From the IMG/VR virus record IMGVR_UViG_3300042923_001273, positions 1-21,435 of that record: a stretch of DNA of 21,435 bases; one strand, written 5' to 3'. Positions 7,084-13,514 of the stretch are shown piece by piece; within the stretch, counting starts at the first letter, position 1, and each line of letters begins with the position of its first letter. Both the position numbers and the translations under genes were made by a program. Source of the DNA: a virus. A model generated the notes under the pieces. It ran no database searches. It saw nothing but the letters and a program-made list of their open reading frames with translations, and was not told the origin of the DNA.

Positions 7084-7653
7084 TTAGTTTTCTTGTTCGC
7101 CGCGGCGTAAATGTGGGTTGTCGCTTTCCATCTTCTCAAAGAACTGGTCGGCGGTAATCTCCACGGTGGTTTCGTCCATCTCCCCTTCCAGCACATGGGG
7201 ACGGGGCAGGCGCGATTTGTCCATGGCCCCTGACGTACGAGCCGGTGCGACCACCAGGGTTTTGCCCCCACGTTCGGCTTCGAGCTGCGCCCGTTCCAAC
7301 AGTTCCGCCACCTTCTGGTCATTGGCCAGCGATTTGTCGGCCTGTTTCAGACGGCGCTTCCCGAACACCTGTTTATCCATCCCGTCCAGGGTCGCCAGCA
7401 CCACCTTCACGGTGTCGAGGTCATCTGGTACCTTACCGCCTTTGAACAAGCCGTTGACAATCATCTTACGGATGTCTTGGGTGTAGTTGAAGTCTTCGTC
7501 ACCGGGTTGTTCTTCCGCCTCGCCACTGACCTCGTCTTCTTCACCTTCCGGTTTGTACACGGGGATATAACCCGACGGTTTTTTCGCCTCGTCGACTTCT
7601 TCAAAATCCCCGTCAGCAATGTTGTCTTCATCGACGAATTTAAACGCGTCCAT
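7084..7653 (-). CDS. Hypothetical protein with acidic N-terminus
   Basis: The product has 189 residues and starts at the reverse-strand ATG 7653, with GGGGAG seven bases upstream. The first about 55 residues are strongly acidic and probably disordered (EGEEDEVSGEAEEQPGDED). The middle (about 57-120) is helical and reads IRKMIVNGLFKGGKVP, then VLATLDGMDKQVFGKRRLK. That layout reminds me loosely of small phage packaging or terminase-accessory proteins, but the resemblance is weak. The C-terminal part is charged and linker-like. It is the only minus-strand gene between 2940 and 16480. Confidence 0.72.
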   Translation of the reverse strand: MDAFKFVDEDNIADGDFEEVDEAKKPSGYIPVYKPEGEEDEVSGEAEEQPGDEDFNYTQDIRKMIVNGLFKGGKVPDDLDTVKVVLATLDGMDKQVFGKRRLKQADKSLANDQKVAELLERAQLEAERGGKTLVVAPARTSGAMDKSRLPRPHVLEGEMDETTVEITADQFFEKMESDNPHLRRGEQEN

Positions 7654-7683
7654 TGGGTTCTCCCCCTAACTTAATCTTAAGAA

Positions 7684-7691
7684 TATATTAC
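7684..7691 (+). promoter_or_regulatory. Candidate phiKZ-type early promoter (TATATTAC)
   Basis: TATATTAC sits in a short AT-rich patch, 51 bases before ATG 7743, in the divergent gap between a minus- and a plus-strand gene. From memory, TATATTAC is the conserved core of the early promoters read by the virion RNA polymerase of phiKZ. It is followed by TGTAGTG. A similar arrangement (TATATATCC then TAGTG) occurs at 11789-11802. The motif is seen in the sequence; its use as a promoter is inferred. Confidence 0.5.
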
Positions 7692-7742
7692 TGTAGTGAG
7701 CACCAACATTGGGTTGCAGTTACAGCATGGAGTATACATACG

Positions 7743-8258
7743 ATGTTCGGACTACTTAGAAAGTACCGGGACCGGGCAAAGCTCAAACGGGCAAAGTTGT
7801 TGCTTGCCGAAAACGACGAGACGATAGATGTCAGTCCGGAAAATGTTTTAATCTTATGGGAAGGGTTAAGGGCTGCTCGTATTGAAGAGACGATACTGGT
7901 TCGCCACTTCTCCCAACGCCAGCGTTTCCACATGACGGCGCTGGAGTGTTTGAGTAAACTGGAACAAGCTACCGAGTTGGCGAAAGTGCATGTCGACCCC
8001 GAACGGGTGTTCTACCCGCCGGAACCGCGAGAGTATACCCTGGCTGGGTGGCTCAGTGACGGGAAAGGGCGTCGGTTGTCGTACATTGACTTTCTGTTGG
8101 AACTGGATGCAGTGATTCGTGAACACGCAGAGTACATGGAGCTTTCCAAGGAGTACGATGCAGAACACCTCTACGAGTACCGCACAGAACAACTGTACTA
8201 CCCGTACTGCGATATAATCACCTTTCTGGAGGTTATTCTTCGCCGACAATTACAATAA
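7743..8258 (+). CDS. Hypothetical protein behind the candidate early promoter
   Basis: This encodes 171 residues. The frame is open from 7653, but ATG 7743 is chosen because GGAG at 7729-7732 precedes it and because the extra upstream codons would overlap the divergent gene start. The N-terminus is basic (LLRKYRDRAKLKRAKLLLAE), and the C-terminal third is rich in tyrosine and acidic residues (ELSKEYDAEHLYEYRTEQLYYP) and probably helical. I recognise no family. The candidate TATATTAC promoter would make it an early gene, possibly for host takeover. Confidence 0.75.
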   Translation: MFGLLRKYRDRAKLKRAKLLLAENDETIDVSPENVLILWEGLRAARIEETILVRHFSQRQRFHMTALECLSKLEQATELAKVHVDPERVFYPPEPREYTLAGWLSDGKGRRLSYIDFLLELDAVIREHAEYMELSKEYDAEHLYEYRTEQLYYPYCDIITFLEVILRRQLQ

Positions 8259-8280
8259 CTTACTGAAATAAAGGTCTACA

Positions 8281-9063
8281 ATGAGAAACGGTCTACCAAT
8301 GCGATTCGCCCTCGGCATGGAATTTCATGACGAAGACGATACCGATGTCAGTGGGCTGAATATCCTTGCACTCATGTTCCGGAAGATAAAAGGGGATTTA
8401 AACATATCCTCTCGCGTTTGGTCGACGATGATGACGCGGTATCTGAAAGACCCCCGCAACGAAGTGACGCAAACGTCACGTGGGCGGTCCTCTGAACGCA
8501 GTAATCTGACGCGGGCTCTCGGCGCACCCGGCATGACCTTCAAGAACTTTGTCAAGGGCATTCGGTTACTCGACCCGAAAGAAGTGCAGTTGATTCTGGA
8601 ACTGGAGTTCCCGGATGAGACGCGGGTACGACATACCACGACCATCAACCAGGAAGCGCTGTACATGCACTTCCACAACGAGAAGTATCCGGAGCGACAG
8701 AACGTGCTCGCCACTATGTTCCGTGCGGTGAAAAACGTCATGGGCATTGGGGAAGAGAAATGGCGTGAACTGATGCAGGCGTACCTGGACAATCCCGCAA
8801 ACGGCTTTGTAGAGCTTTACGAAGCGGAATCGGGCGTAAAGACCAAGGTCACTGACAGCGGTAAACGCAGTTCCGAGCGCAGTAACCTGACGCGCGGTCT
8901 GGGGAATCCAGACATGACAATAAGGGTTTTCACCAAAGGCCTGAAAGTACTGAATCCAACGAACATTCATTTGACAACGAAGTTAGACTTTGGGAACGGC
9001 CGCACCAGTTCCCATACTGTCTCTGTTGTCGGCAGTGCCCTCGTAGCAGTGGGGGACGACTAA
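8281..9063 (+). CDS. Unknown protein made of two copies of one domain
   Basis: The 260-residue product contains an internal duplication. Copy 1 is about residues 27-120 and copy 2 about 141-250. Both open with N-[IV]-L-A-x-M-F-R, both have a tryptophan-led helix (WSTMMTRYL, WRELMQAYL), and both carry the signature RSSERSNLTRxLGxPxMT, then FxKGxxxLxP (69-99 and 196-226). Each ends in a strand-like stretch with a histidine (RVRHTT, RTSSHTV). The basic helix followed by LTRxLG could be a nucleic-acid-binding helical unit, but that is inference. The gene follows 7743-8258 by 22 bases and ends at a terminator, so the two form one unit, probably early. No known family is recognised. Confidence 0.8.
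   Translation: MRNGLPMRFALGMEFHDEDDTDVSGLNILALMFRKIKGDLNISSRVWSTMMTRYLKDPRNEVTQTSRGRSSERSNLTRALGAPGMTFKNFVKGIRLLDPKEVQLILELEFPDETRVRHTTTINQEALYMHFHNEKYPERQNVLATMFRAVKNVMGIGEEKWRELMQAYLDNPANGFVELYEAESGVKTKVTDSGKRSSERSNLTRGLGNPDMTIRVFTKGLKVLNPTNIHLTTKLDFGNGRTSSHTVSVVGSALVAVGDD
8359..9030 (+). repeat. Duplicated domain-coding segments within one gene
   Basis: 8359-8640 and 8701-9030 encode the two copies of the domain described for the gene at 8281. The best-kept DNA is the stretch coding SSERSNLTR, with GAACGCAGTAATCTGACGCG in copy 1 and GAGCGCAGTAACCTGACGCG in copy 2. Copy 2 has about 13 extra residues before this signature. Divergence elsewhere shows an old duplication. Confidence 0.75.
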
Positions 9064-9068
9064 CACTG

Positions 9069-9096
9069 AGGGGGCGCTGCCCCCTTTGTTTTTTTC
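9069..9096 (+). terminator. Rho-independent terminator
   Basis: AGGGGGC (9069-9075) pairs with GCCCCCT (9079-9085) around a GCT loop, followed by a T-rich run TTTGTTTTTTTC. It comes six bases after the stop of the duplicated-domain gene and ends that unit. Confidence 0.9.
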
Positions 9097-9111
9097 TTCG
9101 AGGGCAGGGTA

Positions 9112-10179
9112 ATGGCACAGAACGATTTGAACAACAAGCTCGCGGCATTTAAACAGACGACCCAACAGGCGGCCAAGGTTACGGATGCCACCAGTACGCT
9201 GGTGACCACCAAAGCCAAAGACACGTTGTTGGTGGTTGACGGGTATGGCAAAACCGCCAAAGACACGTTGACCAACATGAAGAACGACATTCAGGGGCGC
9301 ATCGCCGCGGCCAAGAACTGGTTGTTCAATACCGAGATTGGTGACCTGGGGTCGTTGAACGAAGCCCTGGCGACCGCCAATGCGGTGAAGAAAGACGTGG
9401 CGGCGCTGAACCAACAGTTGTCCGATGCGGTCAACGGCACGGTCTCGACGGTGCGGGGCATTTCCAGTGGGGTCTTAAACGCCGCACAAGACCAGCTCAG
9501 CGTGTTAAACAAGATTCCCTTTGACACGGTCACGAACGGGAAAGGCGGCGTGCTACGGGTGCTCCTGGGCGCTACCGTGCCGGAGATTAACAACCTGGTT
9601 GACATGACCAAGCGTTTCGTCCCTAACCTTAAATCGGAACTGAACCGTTACGAGGACCTCTACGCCCAAACCGCGCTGAAGGTCTCCTTGTTAGGGAATG
9701 CGGCTGGGTTAGGCATGACCGAGGTGATTGACCGGGTAATGGAGACGGACCCCAACAACGTGGTGTTAAAGACCGCGCTGATTGACCAGTTCGACACCGC
9801 CATCCGCAACGGGGACCTCAGTATCATCAACAGCATCCTGAACAACCTGGGCGTCGAGTATACGCTGGGTCGCTACCCGAATGCGGTGCAGGAGATTCTT
9901 CAGAACTACCGGATGCCGCTTGGCACCACCGCCGTGGACTACCCGGCAGCCGCCACGGCGTTACTGACCACCGTGCAACGCTTTGACCCGACCTGGGACA
10001 AACTCGCCGGTTACCCGCAGTTCAATAACCTGTCAGTCTTTACCCTGGCGTCGGAAGACACCCGCCTGGCGTTTGGTACCCTGCCAGACTACCAACGGTT
10101 AATGGCCGTGGCGCGGCACTACTCCCCGCTCCCGCTGAAGACCGAGCTCAAACAGATGTATCGCTACGCCTTGCTGTAA
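9112..10179 (+). CDS. Helical protein, probable virion component
   Basis: The 355-residue product begins MAQNDLNNKL. The first about 120 residues form a low-complexity helical region rich in A, T, K and Q, with a short repeat (TKAKDTLLVV and TAKDTLTNM). Such regions often make coiled coils in tail or head proteins. The rest is a helical domain without catalytic motifs. GAGGGCAGGG upstream gives a ribosome binding site. It directly follows a terminator with almost no promoter room, so it may be read by leakage through that terminator or from a promoter inside it. A virion role is inferred from composition only. Confidence 0.75.
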   Translation: MAQNDLNNKLAAFKQTTQQAAKVTDATSTLVTTKAKDTLLVVDGYGKTAKDTLTNMKNDIQGRIAAAKNWLFNTEIGDLGSLNEALATANAVKKDVAALNQQLSDAVNGTVSTVRGISSGVLNAAQDQLSVLNKIPFDTVTNGKGGVLRVLLGATVPEINNLVDMTKRFVPNLKSELNRYEDLYAQTALKVSLLGNAAGLGMTEVIDRVMETDPNNVVLKTALIDQFDTAIRNGDLSIINSILNNLGVEYTLGRYPNAVQEILQNYRMPLGTTAVDYPAAATALLTTVQRFDPTWDKLAGYPQFNNLSVFTLASEDTRLAFGTLPDYQRLMAVARHYSPLPLKTELKQMYRYALL

Positions 10180-10189
10180 AAAAATACGT

Positions 10190-10488
10190 CACCGTGGTAA
10201 GTATGTCCCCGTGTACAGAGACCTGCTGAAATCCTCCCTATCGTCTAAATCTTACCCCCCCCCCTGAATGAGCGTTTAGCGACCCTCCCCTCAGGATGAT
10301 AAAAGACACTTCTCTTGTCTGAGCGGCGGAGAAAGAAATGTAGGTGGCCCTCGAAAGCCTAATTGGGAGTCCCCAGCGCGCTATGGCCGCTACAGCGGAT
10401 ACAATACTTCAGGTTCTGAGCCGGTGTACCACGGGTACGTTGCAGAGGGAGGGGCTTCGGCCCCTCCCTTATGCTGTTTCTTTTTTCA
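10190..10488 (+). ncRNA. Candidate structured RNA or long leader in a 415-base gap
   Basis: No convincing gene lies in 10180-10594, which stands out in a window where most gaps are under 60 bases. The stretch contains several local hairpins: CCTGA/TCAGG (10263-10267 with 10291-10295), AGACA/TGTCT (10304-10308 with 10316-10320), TGGG/CCCA (10364-10367 with 10372-10375), CCGC/GCGG (10387-10390 with 10395-10398) and CGGTGTACC/GGTACGTTG (10422-10430 with 10434-10442, three wobble pairs). It ends in a strong UUCG-capped hairpin. It also has a run of ten C at 10255-10264. No RNase P, tmRNA, tRNA or hammerhead core is recognisable. Short stems of this kind occur by chance, so the RNA is a hypothesis. 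Confidence 0.35.
10446..10486 (+). terminator. UUCG-capped terminator-like hairpin
   Basis: AGGGAGGGGC (10446-10455) and GCCCCTCCCT (10460-10469) pair perfectly around TTCG, a very stable tetraloop. The T-rich run TTTCTTTTTT lies at 10477-10486, seven bases past the stem, so termination may be less sharp than at the other sites. It separates the 10180-10445 stretch from the gene at 10595. Confidence 0.75.
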
Positions 10489-10502
10489 CGTAACACCTTC
10501 AC

Positions 10503-10510
10503 TTATGTAG
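10503..10510 (+). promoter_or_regulatory. Candidate late-type promoter motif (TTATGTAG)
   Basis: TTATGTAG follows the hairpin and T tract and precedes ATG 10595 by about 85 bases. The same TTATGTA core occurs at 15920, again just after a terminator and before a gene. TATG is the core I recall for phiKZ late promoters. The motif is short and can occur by chance. Confidence 0.25.
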
Positions 10511-10594
10511 ACGCCAACCACGGCACTGTAGCCACAAAGTGGGTAACGCTACACCCTTGTATAAAACCCGTAACCCTTGTAAAGGAAAAGTCAC

Positions 10595-11728
10595 ATGCGT
10601 AAAGTCACTGAAGTTGAGCAGACCTTTGAGAAGTACGGTATTCAAAGCCAAGGCGATGAAATCCTGTTTAACCAGACGTTCTTTCTCCACAGCGACGATG
10701 TCCAGACCGAAGCCAACATCAACAGCTACGTGATGGGTGAGAGCAAGAACACCCAGCTCTTTGACAGCCTCACCAACCTGAATGGGCTGAAACCGTTCCA
10801 GTGGGCGACCCGGTCCTTACAGCACGTCGTTAAGACCCAGCCCCATGACATGTACTGTCCCGAACCTGCGTCGTTCACTGACGAGTACGTGGACCTGCTG
10901 AAACTGTTAAACTGTGTCGGGCATTTCACGGGCATGAACGTGACGTTCTACGGGACCCCGCACAAAGGGGAGCAAACGCTGCGCATTGATGTCCCCAGCG
11001 ATGTAGAAAACCCCGCCGCCTTTGTTAAGAAGGTGCAGGAACTCTACCAGGCCAATCGCCGTAACGTGGCCTACCTGAACGCCACCGCGGTGTGCTGCAC
11101 CGTCAACGGGATTGACACGCTCTACCGCATCATGTGGTCGCTGAACCGCCTGTTGTTGTCCGCGTGCAAAGACGCCGAGAATTTTGTTCCGGGTCAGGTC
11201 TCACTGTTCACTCCCCGCCTGACCAAACTGAAAACGGTCAAGGTGGTAGGGCACATCGACCAATACTGCGGCGGTCTCCACACGGAATATCTGCTGTATG
11301 CCAACGCGGAGACCTTCTCCCAGTGGATGCACCGGTTGAGCAGAGGCGGTCACCAACGGCCAACGCTGTACACCGAGCGCCTCACGCAAAACGTAGAGTT
11401 TGTACGCCGTCAGCTGTGTGAAGTACTGGAACGTCGCCTCACCCCCGACGACTACCGGGATTTCACCGCCACCTGGGTGTTGAACAACTGTGAAGCAGGT
11501 CCCACGGAACACCACACCGGGTACTTCATCCAGTTGAAGCGCCTGTACGATGAAAGTGATAAACACTTACCGTTCGCGAAGTGGGTGAAAGCCTGTTTAA
11601 AGGGCGACCAGGAAGAGGGTGACACGAGCGCTTTCACGCTCGCCTGGGATGCCCACCTTAAACTGCACCCGGGTTCCGTCAACGACATGAGTAAGTTCAC
11701 CCAGCTTCTGGAAGAGTTAGTCCAATAA
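10595..11728 (+). CDS. Hypothetical 377-residue protein
   Basis: The start ATG 10595 has AAAGGAAAAG upstream. The protein appears globular, with a mixed helix and strand pattern and seven or more cysteines (for example AVCCTVNG around residues 166-173 and DQYCGGLHTEYLLYANAE). The cysteines do not form an obvious zinc motif. No signal peptide or membrane segment is visible. It stands alone between a terminator-like hairpin upstream and another downstream, so it is probably a single-gene unit. I do not recognise the family. Confidence 0.82.
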   Translation: MRKVTEVEQTFEKYGIQSQGDEILFNQTFFLHSDDVQTEANINSYVMGESKNTQLFDSLTNLNGLKPFQWATRSLQHVVKTQPHDMYCPEPASFTDEYVDLLKLLNCVGHFTGMNVTFYGTPHKGEQTLRIDVPSDVENPAAFVKKVQELYQANRRNVAYLNATAVCCTVNGIDTLYRIMWSLNRLLLSACKDAENFVPGQVSLFTPRLTKLKTVKVVGHIDQYCGGLHTEYLLYANAETFSQWMHRLSRGGHQRPTLYTERLTQNVEFVRRQLCEVLERRLTPDDYRDFTATWVLNNCEAGPTEHHTGYFIQLKRLYDESDKHLPFAKWVKACLKGDQEEGDTSAFTLAWDAHLKLHPGSVNDMSKFTQLLEELVQ

Positions 11729-11738
11729 CAGCAGGTTT

Positions 11739-11766
11739 AGCAGGGTGGGCAACCGCCCTGCTTTAT
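11739..11766 (+). terminator. Terminator hairpin after the 377-residue gene
   Basis: AGCAGGGTGG (11739-11748) pairs with CCGCCCTGCT (11753-11762), including one T-G wobble, around a GCAA loop, followed by a weak TTTAT. The T tract is short, so leakage is possible. Confidence 0.7.
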
Positions 11767-11788
11767 GCCGGTTCCAATCAATCTAAAG

Positions 11789-11802
11789 TATATATCCTAG
11801 TG
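11789..11802 (+). promoter_or_regulatory. Candidate early promoter, TATATATCC-TAGTG
   Basis: TATATATCCTAGTG lies about 20-30 bases before ATG 11820 and resembles TATATTACTGTAGTG at 7684-7698: both start TATAT and end TAGTG. It would drive the six-gene run 11820-14363. The match to the phiKZ TATATTAC core is imperfect. Confidence 0.4.
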
Positions 11803-11819
11803 GTGAAATAGGAACACTA

Positions 11820-12164
11820 ATGAGTCCTATCCATAAACTCTTGCTGTTATTCCACCACCAGGGAAACACGTTTACCATGTTACACACTCACCCCGCTCGC
11901 GAGATTAACTTCATGCAAGCTTTAGCCAATGGCACACTCGCCAGTATTCTGGGTGCCGACGATGACACCGCCGTGTTCAACGGCAAAGATTACCAGCAGT
12001 ACAGCACCGCCGTCCTTTACGTGATGCGCAAAGGGCTGGAAAGCAAAGTTCGAGAAATGACCCGTGGTATCCCAGGCGTCGCAGAGTACGGCGTACCCAA
12101 AGCTGTCCACGATGAACTGCGTGCCGTGAAGCACGCCTTACGCAACAAAGAGTTCTACTACTAA
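11820..12164 (+). CDS. Small unknown protein, first gene of the six-gene operon
   Basis: This encodes 114 residues from ATG 11820, with AGGA six bases before it. An alternative ATG at 11877 has a weaker, more distant site but a TTTACCATG context like two later genes, and would remove 19 hydrophobic N-terminal residues. The body starts NFMQALANGTLASILGADD and ends KHALRNKEFYY. This layout is shared with the gene at 12538 (DFMQHTYSELSVMLSA to KIKAGEFAY), so the two look like diverged paralogues. The function is unknown; its place directly behind a candidate early promoter suggests an early gene. Confidence 0.72.
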   Translation: MSPIHKLLLLFHHQGNTFTMLHTHPAREINFMQALANGTLASILGADDDTAVFNGKDYQQYSTAVLYVMRKGLESKVREMTRGIPGVAEYGVPKAVHDELRAVKHALRNKEFYY

Positions 12165-12173
12165 GGAGTATTG

Positions 12174-12524
12174 ATGAAAACAATTCGGATATTTGACCCA
12201 TCTGGACAGACCCCGCGGCTCTGGGACCTGGCGCCGTTGGCAGAGTTTGACCCCCGGGACCGGGAAGAGGATGGCGGTGTCCGGACGGTGTATGACGGTG
12301 ACAACTACATGGACCTGACCTGCCAGGAGTTGGTGGTGGTCATCCAGGGGCTGGAGCCGCAGAGTGAACAGTGGCGCATCGCGATGAATGCGTACACGGT
12401 AAAAGACCGCCTGGGCTATACCCGTATCGTGGAGAACGAGCGCCATATCCCAGAACCTGTTGAACCTTTCCATTCTCACAACGAAGGCTTAGAACGTCTG
12501 CGTCGTGCTTTAAAGACCAAATAA
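12174..12524 (+). CDS. Small unknown protein, possible distant paralogue of its neighbours
   Basis: This encodes 116 residues. ATG 12174 is preferred to TTG 12171 because AAGGAG at 12163-12168 is correctly spaced. Residues around 46-62 read NYMDLTCQELVVVIQGL, which matches the [FY]MxxTxxELxV pattern of the gene at 12538. The N-terminal part (FDPSGQTPRLWDLAPLAEF) is not shared. The C-terminus is basic (GLERLRRALKTK). It starts nine bases after the previous stop, in the same operon. Confidence 0.75.
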   Translation: MKTIRIFDPSGQTPRLWDLAPLAEFDPRDREEDGGVRTVYDGDNYMDLTCQELVVVIQGLEPQSEQWRIAMNAYTVKDRLGYTRIVENERHIPEPVEPFHSHNEGLERLRRALKTK

Positions 12525-12537
12525 GGAAACCGACCCT

Positions 12538-12774
12538 ATGTCCACTGCTACCATCCCAACCGTGTGGAACGGCCATGACTTTATGCAACACACCTACTCG
12601 GAGCTGAGCGTGATGCTCTCCGCGGCCCGGGATGAAGCCATTCTTCAGCAACACCGTTTGTTCCAGCGTAACCCCGACAACATCACGGCCTACAACGCAC
12701 TCCCGTACCGCAAACCGGACGTGATTCATGCGGCCATGATTGCCAAAATTAAAGCCGGCGAATTCGCCTACTAA
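12538..12774 (+). CDS. Small unknown protein of the FM-motif family
   Basis: This encodes 78 residues, with AAGGA upstream of ATG 12538. It carries DFMQHTYSELSVMLSA at 14-29 and ends KIKAGEFAY. Both regions resemble the gene at 11820, and the first also resembles the gene at 12174. It looks fully helical. Tandem diverged copies of small proteins are typical of early host-takeover regions in large phages, but no activity can be named. Confidence 0.75.
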   Translation: MSTATIPTVWNGHDFMQHTYSELSVMLSAARDEAILQQHRLFQRNPDNITAYNALPYRKPDVIHAAMIAKIKAGEFAY

Positions 12775-12813
12775 TTCTCTTACCCCGTGGCTTGACCACT
12801 AAAGGATTTTACC

Positions 12814-13110
12814 ATGCAAATCGAACTGAAAACCGTTGCCGTTCTGACCCTGTCTGCCAAAGAAGCCGAGCACGCCCTGACCTCCCTGGAAGCTCAACTG
12901 GCCGGTCCCCGTACCGCGTACGTGATTCTGAACTCCGAGTCCTACCGTAACCTGTGGGCGCAGCTGACCCGTCGCCCTATCAGCTACACCCTGACCTGGA
13001 CAGAAGGGTTACGGGTGCGGGCCTACCTGGCGCAGTATGTGGAAAAAGACAAGAAGCATGACGTGCGCATTACCCCGAACGTGCTGCGTGATATGCCTAT
13101 CTACCGTTAA
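12814..13110 (+). CDS. Small hypothetical protein
   Basis: This encodes 98 residues (MQIELKTVAV start) behind AAAGGATTTTACCATG, a leader almost identical to that at 13501-13517. The sequence suggests a compact helix and strand fold with a basic, aromatic middle (YRNLWAQLTRRPISYTLTW). No known family. It is fourth in the operon. Confidence 0.75.
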   Translation: MQIELKTVAVLTLSAKEAEHALTSLEAQLAGPRTAYVILNSESYRNLWAQLTRRPISYTLTWTEGLRVRAYLAQYVEKDKKHDVRITPNVLRDMPIYR

Positions 13111-13124
13111 CAGGGAGCCTGACC

Positions 13125-13499
13125 ATGAAGCTACCGGAAAAGGACCAGCACCAGTATATTGAAACACTGCAAAGCTGGCGCAACAATGTTGAGGTGGCCA
13201 CCAAGTTTGCCCGCAACATTGAAGCCAAACTGGTTCATGCCAAAGGCCGGGGGAGTCCGTCCCTGGTCAAAGCGTTACACGCGATGCACCCGTTGATTAT
13301 TGACGCGTATGTCGACCTGGTGCGCAAGGGCGTCTATGACCCCAGCCCAGAAGACATGCGTCGCATCATTGCGAAAGCGGCCTCACCAACGCAGGCCACT
13401 ATCGTACACCGCCACCGGGATTGGATAGTGAACCACTACTACCTCCAGTGTACCCGGGTTTACCAACAAATTCTGTTTCCAAAACCAACTCATTCTTAA
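13125..13499 (+). CDS. Small basic hypothetical protein
   Basis: This encodes 124 residues, with AGGGAG well placed before ATG 13125 and a gap of 14 bases from the previous stop. It appears helical and basic (KFARNIEAKLVHAKGRGSPS around residues 26-45) with an aromatic end (HRDWIVNHYYLQCTRVYQQ). Nucleic-acid or protein binding is possible; nothing specific is recognised. Confidence 0.75.
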   Translation: MKLPEKDQHQYIETLQSWRNNVEVATKFARNIEAKLVHAKGRGSPSLVKALHAMHPLIIDAYVDLVRKGVYDPSPEDMRRIIAKAASPTQATIVHRHRDWIVNHYYLQCTRVYQQILFPKPTHS

Positions 13500-13514
13500 C
13501 AAGGGGATTTTACC

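Noticed and set aside
7084-7653. Small terminase subunit call for the acidic minus-strand protein
   Set aside because: The resemblance is only a loose helix pattern; no large terminase gene is nearby to support it.
10190-10488. tRNA, tmRNA, RNase P RNA, hammerhead ribozyme or group I intron in the gene-free stretch
   Set aside because: No cloverleaf, conserved core, or flanking split gene could be found by eye.
10384-10494. Possible 36-codon ORF in the gene-free stretch
   Set aside because: It has no ribosome binding site and runs straight through the terminator-like hairpin.
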